DNA of 64,000 nt from Bacteroidota bacterium (lineage in GTDB: Bacteria > Bacteroidota > Bacteroidia > Chitinophagales > BACL12). The position numbers and the translations under genes are program-made. The DNA lies in contig JADJJZ010000029.1 in assembly GCA_016706255.1 (NCBI GenBank), forward strand, positions 496,001 to 560,000, in the 5' to 3' direction. The stretch's first letter is position 1. Every line of letters begins with the position of its first letter. Under the pieces are notes generated by a model. That model was not told where the DNA came from. It worked only from the letters and a program-made list of their open reading frames with translations, and ran no database searches. Positions 61,664 to 64,000 of this stretch are shown piece by piece.

Positions 61664-62323
61664 ATGGAGATTTTTTCATATATCTTTTATTTAGGCGTTA
61701 TTAATATCGTTTTTTCAACGGTCTGGAAAATTCTTGCAACCGTAACTTCTTCGTTATTAAATGATATGGGTATAAATAAAGATGCCTCCTTTTTATTTTT
61801 TAAGGCTTTGGGATATTATATCCTCGTGAGTTTGGCAGCCTTAGTTACTTTTTCACATATGGAAGCCACCTATTCACTTGCTGCAATTGCTTACGCCATA
61901 GTTGGAACATTTGTAATTTATGCAACCATAGCCAGCAATCTGGAACGCAACCGTTGGCGGGCAGTTATGAATTTTGAAAGGAAACGAGTGGGCGTTATGC
62001 GTTTTGATGGTTATTTGCTGATGGCAAGTATCGTATTATTTATCATCACCATTTTAAAACCCGAAATTGCCAATCTGCCGCCCCATCGCTGGCTGCTCAC
62101 TACCATTGATAAAATTTATCAAACCCCTATAATTAAATATATCATTGGATTTTTTGCGTTTCTGTATATGCTCAACATTATTTTCAGAGGAATTAAAGCC
62201 TCCGATGAAGTATTTTCCATTTTATTTAACCGCAAACGTAAAACACAACAAACACCGGAATCAGATACTTATTTCACTGATTATGAGGAAGTTCAGGACG
62301 ACAATTCCCAACTTCCAAAATAA
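61664..62323 (+). CDS. Integral membrane protein of unknown function
   Basis: From the ATG at 61664 (MEIFSYIFYLGVINIVFSTVW) this 219-residue protein has about five hydrophobic segments, including FKALGYYILVSLAALVTFS, AAIAYAIVGTFVIYATIAS, GYLLMASIVLFIITIL and IIGFFAFLYMLNIIF. A charged C-terminal tail follows (NRKRKTQQTPESDTYFTDYEEVQDD). An upstream in-frame start at 61613 overlaps the terminator and promoter, so I prefer 61664. I do not recognise a named family. Confidence 0.62.
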   Translation: MEIFSYIFYLGVINIVFSTVWKILATVTSSLLNDMGINKDASFLFFKALGYYILVSLAALVTFSHMEATYSLAAIAYAIVGTFVIYATIASNLERNRWRAVMNFERKRVGVMRFDGYLLMASIVLFIITILKPEIANLPPHRWLLTTIDKIYQTPIIKYIIGFFAFLYMLNIIFRGIKASDEVFSILFNRKRKTQQTPESDTYFTDYEEVQDDNSQLPK

Positions 62324-62361
62324 AGCATAACCGATTTCCGTTTAACTTTAAACTTGTATCG

Positions 62362-64000
62362 TTGCGAACTTTTCTTATCTGTTTATTTTCATTTACGGCA
62401 ATCACCTTATCCGCTCAACAGGTACAATGGGCATCAGAAGTTGTCCGTTTTTCAACTGAATATACGCGTAAACAATTTGCTGCCCGACAGGTTTTGGGCA
62501 AACCGGATAAACTGCCTGCATTTGGCGAAAGCGCCGTAGCATGGGCTCCTTCAACCCCCGATAACCCTGCAGGAGAATTTATCCATGTTCGTTTTGCGCA
62601 ACCACAACAAATTCAACAAGTAGGCATTGGCGAAAGTAATTGCCCCGGCTCAGTAAAAGAAGTAATTCTGTATTCAACTACCGGAAAAAAATATACCGTT
62701 TATGAAAATCTGACCATCAAACCTGAATTTACTACCGGTGGTCGCATTTTCCGTGTTTTTTTTCCATTAACAGATTATGAAGTTAGTGAGGTACGCGTTG
62801 TATTAAATACAAAAGCAATTCCGGGTATGAATCAAATTGATTGCATCGGAATTTCAAATTCTGATGTGCCAATTAAAGCAACTGTAAATGAAGCGGTTTA
62901 CGCAAACCCTATTGCCGACCCCGAAAATTTGGGGCCAAATGTAAATACAGATGCAGATGACATGTTTGCATTTATTTCTCCAGATGGTAAAACATTATAT
63001 TTTGCAAGAAAAAATTATTACGAAAATACAGGCGGTGCACTGCGCGATGATATTTATGTTTCTAAAAATGCAAATGGTGCGTGGACTAAAGCTGTTAATA
63101 TCGGCACACCTTTAAATAACGACCAGCATAATTATGTTTCATGGATTAGTTCTGATGGCAGTTCTTTATTGCTCGCTAATAATTATGAAAAAGTAAAACA
63201 GGATATTTCAATATCTAAACGCACTCCCGATGGATGGGCGTTTCCCAAAGCATTAAAAATTAATGATTTTTATAATGATAACGAATTTTCCTGTTATCAT
63301 ATGAATACAGAAGGCAATGTAATTCTGATGGCTATAGAGCGACCTGATTCGTATGGTGATATGGATATTTATGTCAGTTTTTTACAGGCTAATAAAGTAT
63401 GGACGGAGCCTAAAAATTTGGGCATGACCATTAATTCTGCCGCAACGGAAGGCAGTATTTTTATTGCTGCAGATAACAGAACGATTTATTTCGCCACAAA
63501 TGGCAAAAGCGGATATGGTGGTTATGATATGTTTATGAGCAAACGTCTGGATGATACCTGGCTCAATTGGAGTGAACCTGTAAATCTGGGTAACAAAATT
63601 AACAGTGAGGGTCACGATTATTATTATACCATTCCCGCAAGTGGCGATTACGCTTATTTTTCATCTACCAAAAATTCATATGGCAAAGCCGATTTATTTC
63701 GTATACCATTACCTGTTGAAATTCAACCTGAGGCTGTTACTTTATTAAAGGGAAAAGTTATAGATGCCAATACCAAAGAACCGATTAATGCGGATGTTCA
63801 ATTTGGCGGTTTAGTAAGCGAAGAACCCAAAGGCATTACCACTACAACAAACGGTAATTATCAGGTTATTATTCCGGAAGAAAATTATAATGTTACCATA
63901 AAAAAGGAAGGTTATTATCCGGTAACAACAACAATTGACGAAGACCTTGAATTTGATGAAATTGATTATAATGTAGAAGATCCGGTGGCCATTATTAAAC
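62362..64000 (+). CDS. PD40-repeat and carboxypeptidase-regulatory protein, N-terminal part (cut by window edge)
   Basis: The frame is open from the TTG at 62362 to base 64000. It begins with a signal peptide (RTFLICLFSFTAITLSAQ) and I chose this start because no ATG is available and a TAACTTTA element lies just upstream (62343-62350). After a discoidin-like part (FAQPQQIQQVGIGESNCPGS), five or so PD40/WD40-like repeats follow (FAFISPDGKTLYFAR, YVSWISSDGSSLLLA, IFIAADNRTIYFAT, with DIYVS after each), then a carboxypeptidase-regulatory-like domain (LLKGKVIDANTKEPINADV). Similar proteins end in an OmpA domain; that would lie beyond the edge. Likely an outer-surface or peptidoglycan-binding protein. 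Confidence 0.82.
   Translation, partial: MRTFLICLFSFTAITLSAQQVQWASEVVRFSTEYTRKQFAARQVLGKPDKLPAFGESAVAWAPSTPDNPAGEFIHVRFAQPQQIQQVGIGESNCPGSVKEVILYSTTGKKYTVYENLTIKPEFTTGGRIFRVFFPLTDYEVSEVRVVLNTKAIPGMNQIDCIGISNSDVPIKATVNEAVYANPIADPENLGPNVNTDADDMFAFISPDGKTLYFARKNYYENTGGALRDDIYVSKNANGAWTKAVNIGTPLNNDQHNYVSWISSDGSSLLLANNYEKVKQDISISKRTPDGWAFPKALKINDFYNDNEFSCYHMNTEGNVILMAIERPDSYGDMDIYVSFLQANKVWTEPKNLGMTINSAATEGSIFIAADNRTIYFATNGKSGYGGYDMFMSKRLDDTWLNWSEPVNLGNKINSEGHDYYYTIPASGDYAYFSSTKNSYGKADLFRIPLPVEIQPEAVTLLKGKVIDANTKEPINADVQFGGLVSEEPKGITTTTNGNYQVIIPEENYNVTIKKEGYYPVTTTIDEDLEFDEIDYNVEDPVAIIK

Noticed and set aside
62354..62539. A 61-residue plus-strand frame
   Set aside because: It overlaps the PD40 gene, whose frame runs with signal peptide to the window end.

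Overview
This 64 kb window is a chromosomal segment of a low-GC Bacteroidota bacterium, probably an environmental member of the Chitinophagales/Saprospiria/Sphingobacteriales side of the phylum. The evidence is nine large secreted proteins carrying type IX secretion (T9SS) C-terminal sorting domains, a CarboxypepD_reg TonB-dependent receptor, Bacteroidota-style promoters (TTTG-N19/20-TAnnTTTG), a three-gene succinate dehydrogenase with a single five-helix cytochrome b, and HscA, LolD, LpxK and MnmA of Bacteroidota type. I see no prophage, insertion sequence, CRISPR array or rRNA operon. One tRNA (His) is present.

Layout. 1-1027 is the start of a TonB-dependent receptor that runs off the left edge. 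1163-7437 (minus) is a probable operon: mnmA, a lipoprotein, two tandem T9SS subtilases, a GNAT acetyltransferase and an MmcQ/YjbR protein. 7544-11178 holds pyrD, hscA and ribE. 11202-13934 is a CHU-type adhesin-like protein with a type B sorting domain. 14067-15518 is a helical repeat protein. 15653-24060 (plus) is a run of T9SS proteins containing a tandem duplication (833- and 834-residue paralogues) with a decayed gene relic at the junction, ending in a lipoprotein. 24150-27624 is sdhCAB. 27834-32000 has two further T9SS proteins, a membrane protein and a periplasmic protein of unknown role. 32308-36221 holds a Porin_10-like barrel, purine nucleoside phosphorylase and lpxK. 36447-39726 is three small membrane proteins and a CPA2 cation/proton antiporter. 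Then come tRNA-His, an exported (Tat) superoxide dismutase, a copper P-type ATPase, a flippase and a polytopic membrane protein, an NlpC/P60 peptidase, a frameshifted nnr, a cysteine-free sirtuin, a Nudix hydrolase and an RDD protein. 50153-57367 has a saccharopine dehydrogenase-like protein, cytidine deaminase, an archaemetzincin lipoprotein, a 1140-residue PNGase F-like T9SS protein and lolD. 57370-64000 has a frameshifted DNA methyltransferase, a cysteine-rich orphan, a second helical repeat protein, a HTH-only LuxR regulator, a membrane protein and the start of a PD40 protein that runs off the right edge.

Themes. Much of the coding capacity goes to outer-surface and secreted proteins (proteases, a glycosidase-like protein, adhesins, lipoproteins), consistent with a surface-active polymer degrader or glider; this is inference. 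The most interesting sequence-level signals are the tandem duplication with its gene relic, a dispersed double-hairpin repeat with a compensatory stem change, and four places where a single missing base would restore a canonical gene structure (porin signal peptide, small membrane protein, nnr, DNA methyltransferase). I did not find a clear multi-gene defence or other wholly new system; the nearest candidates are listed as findings with modest scores.
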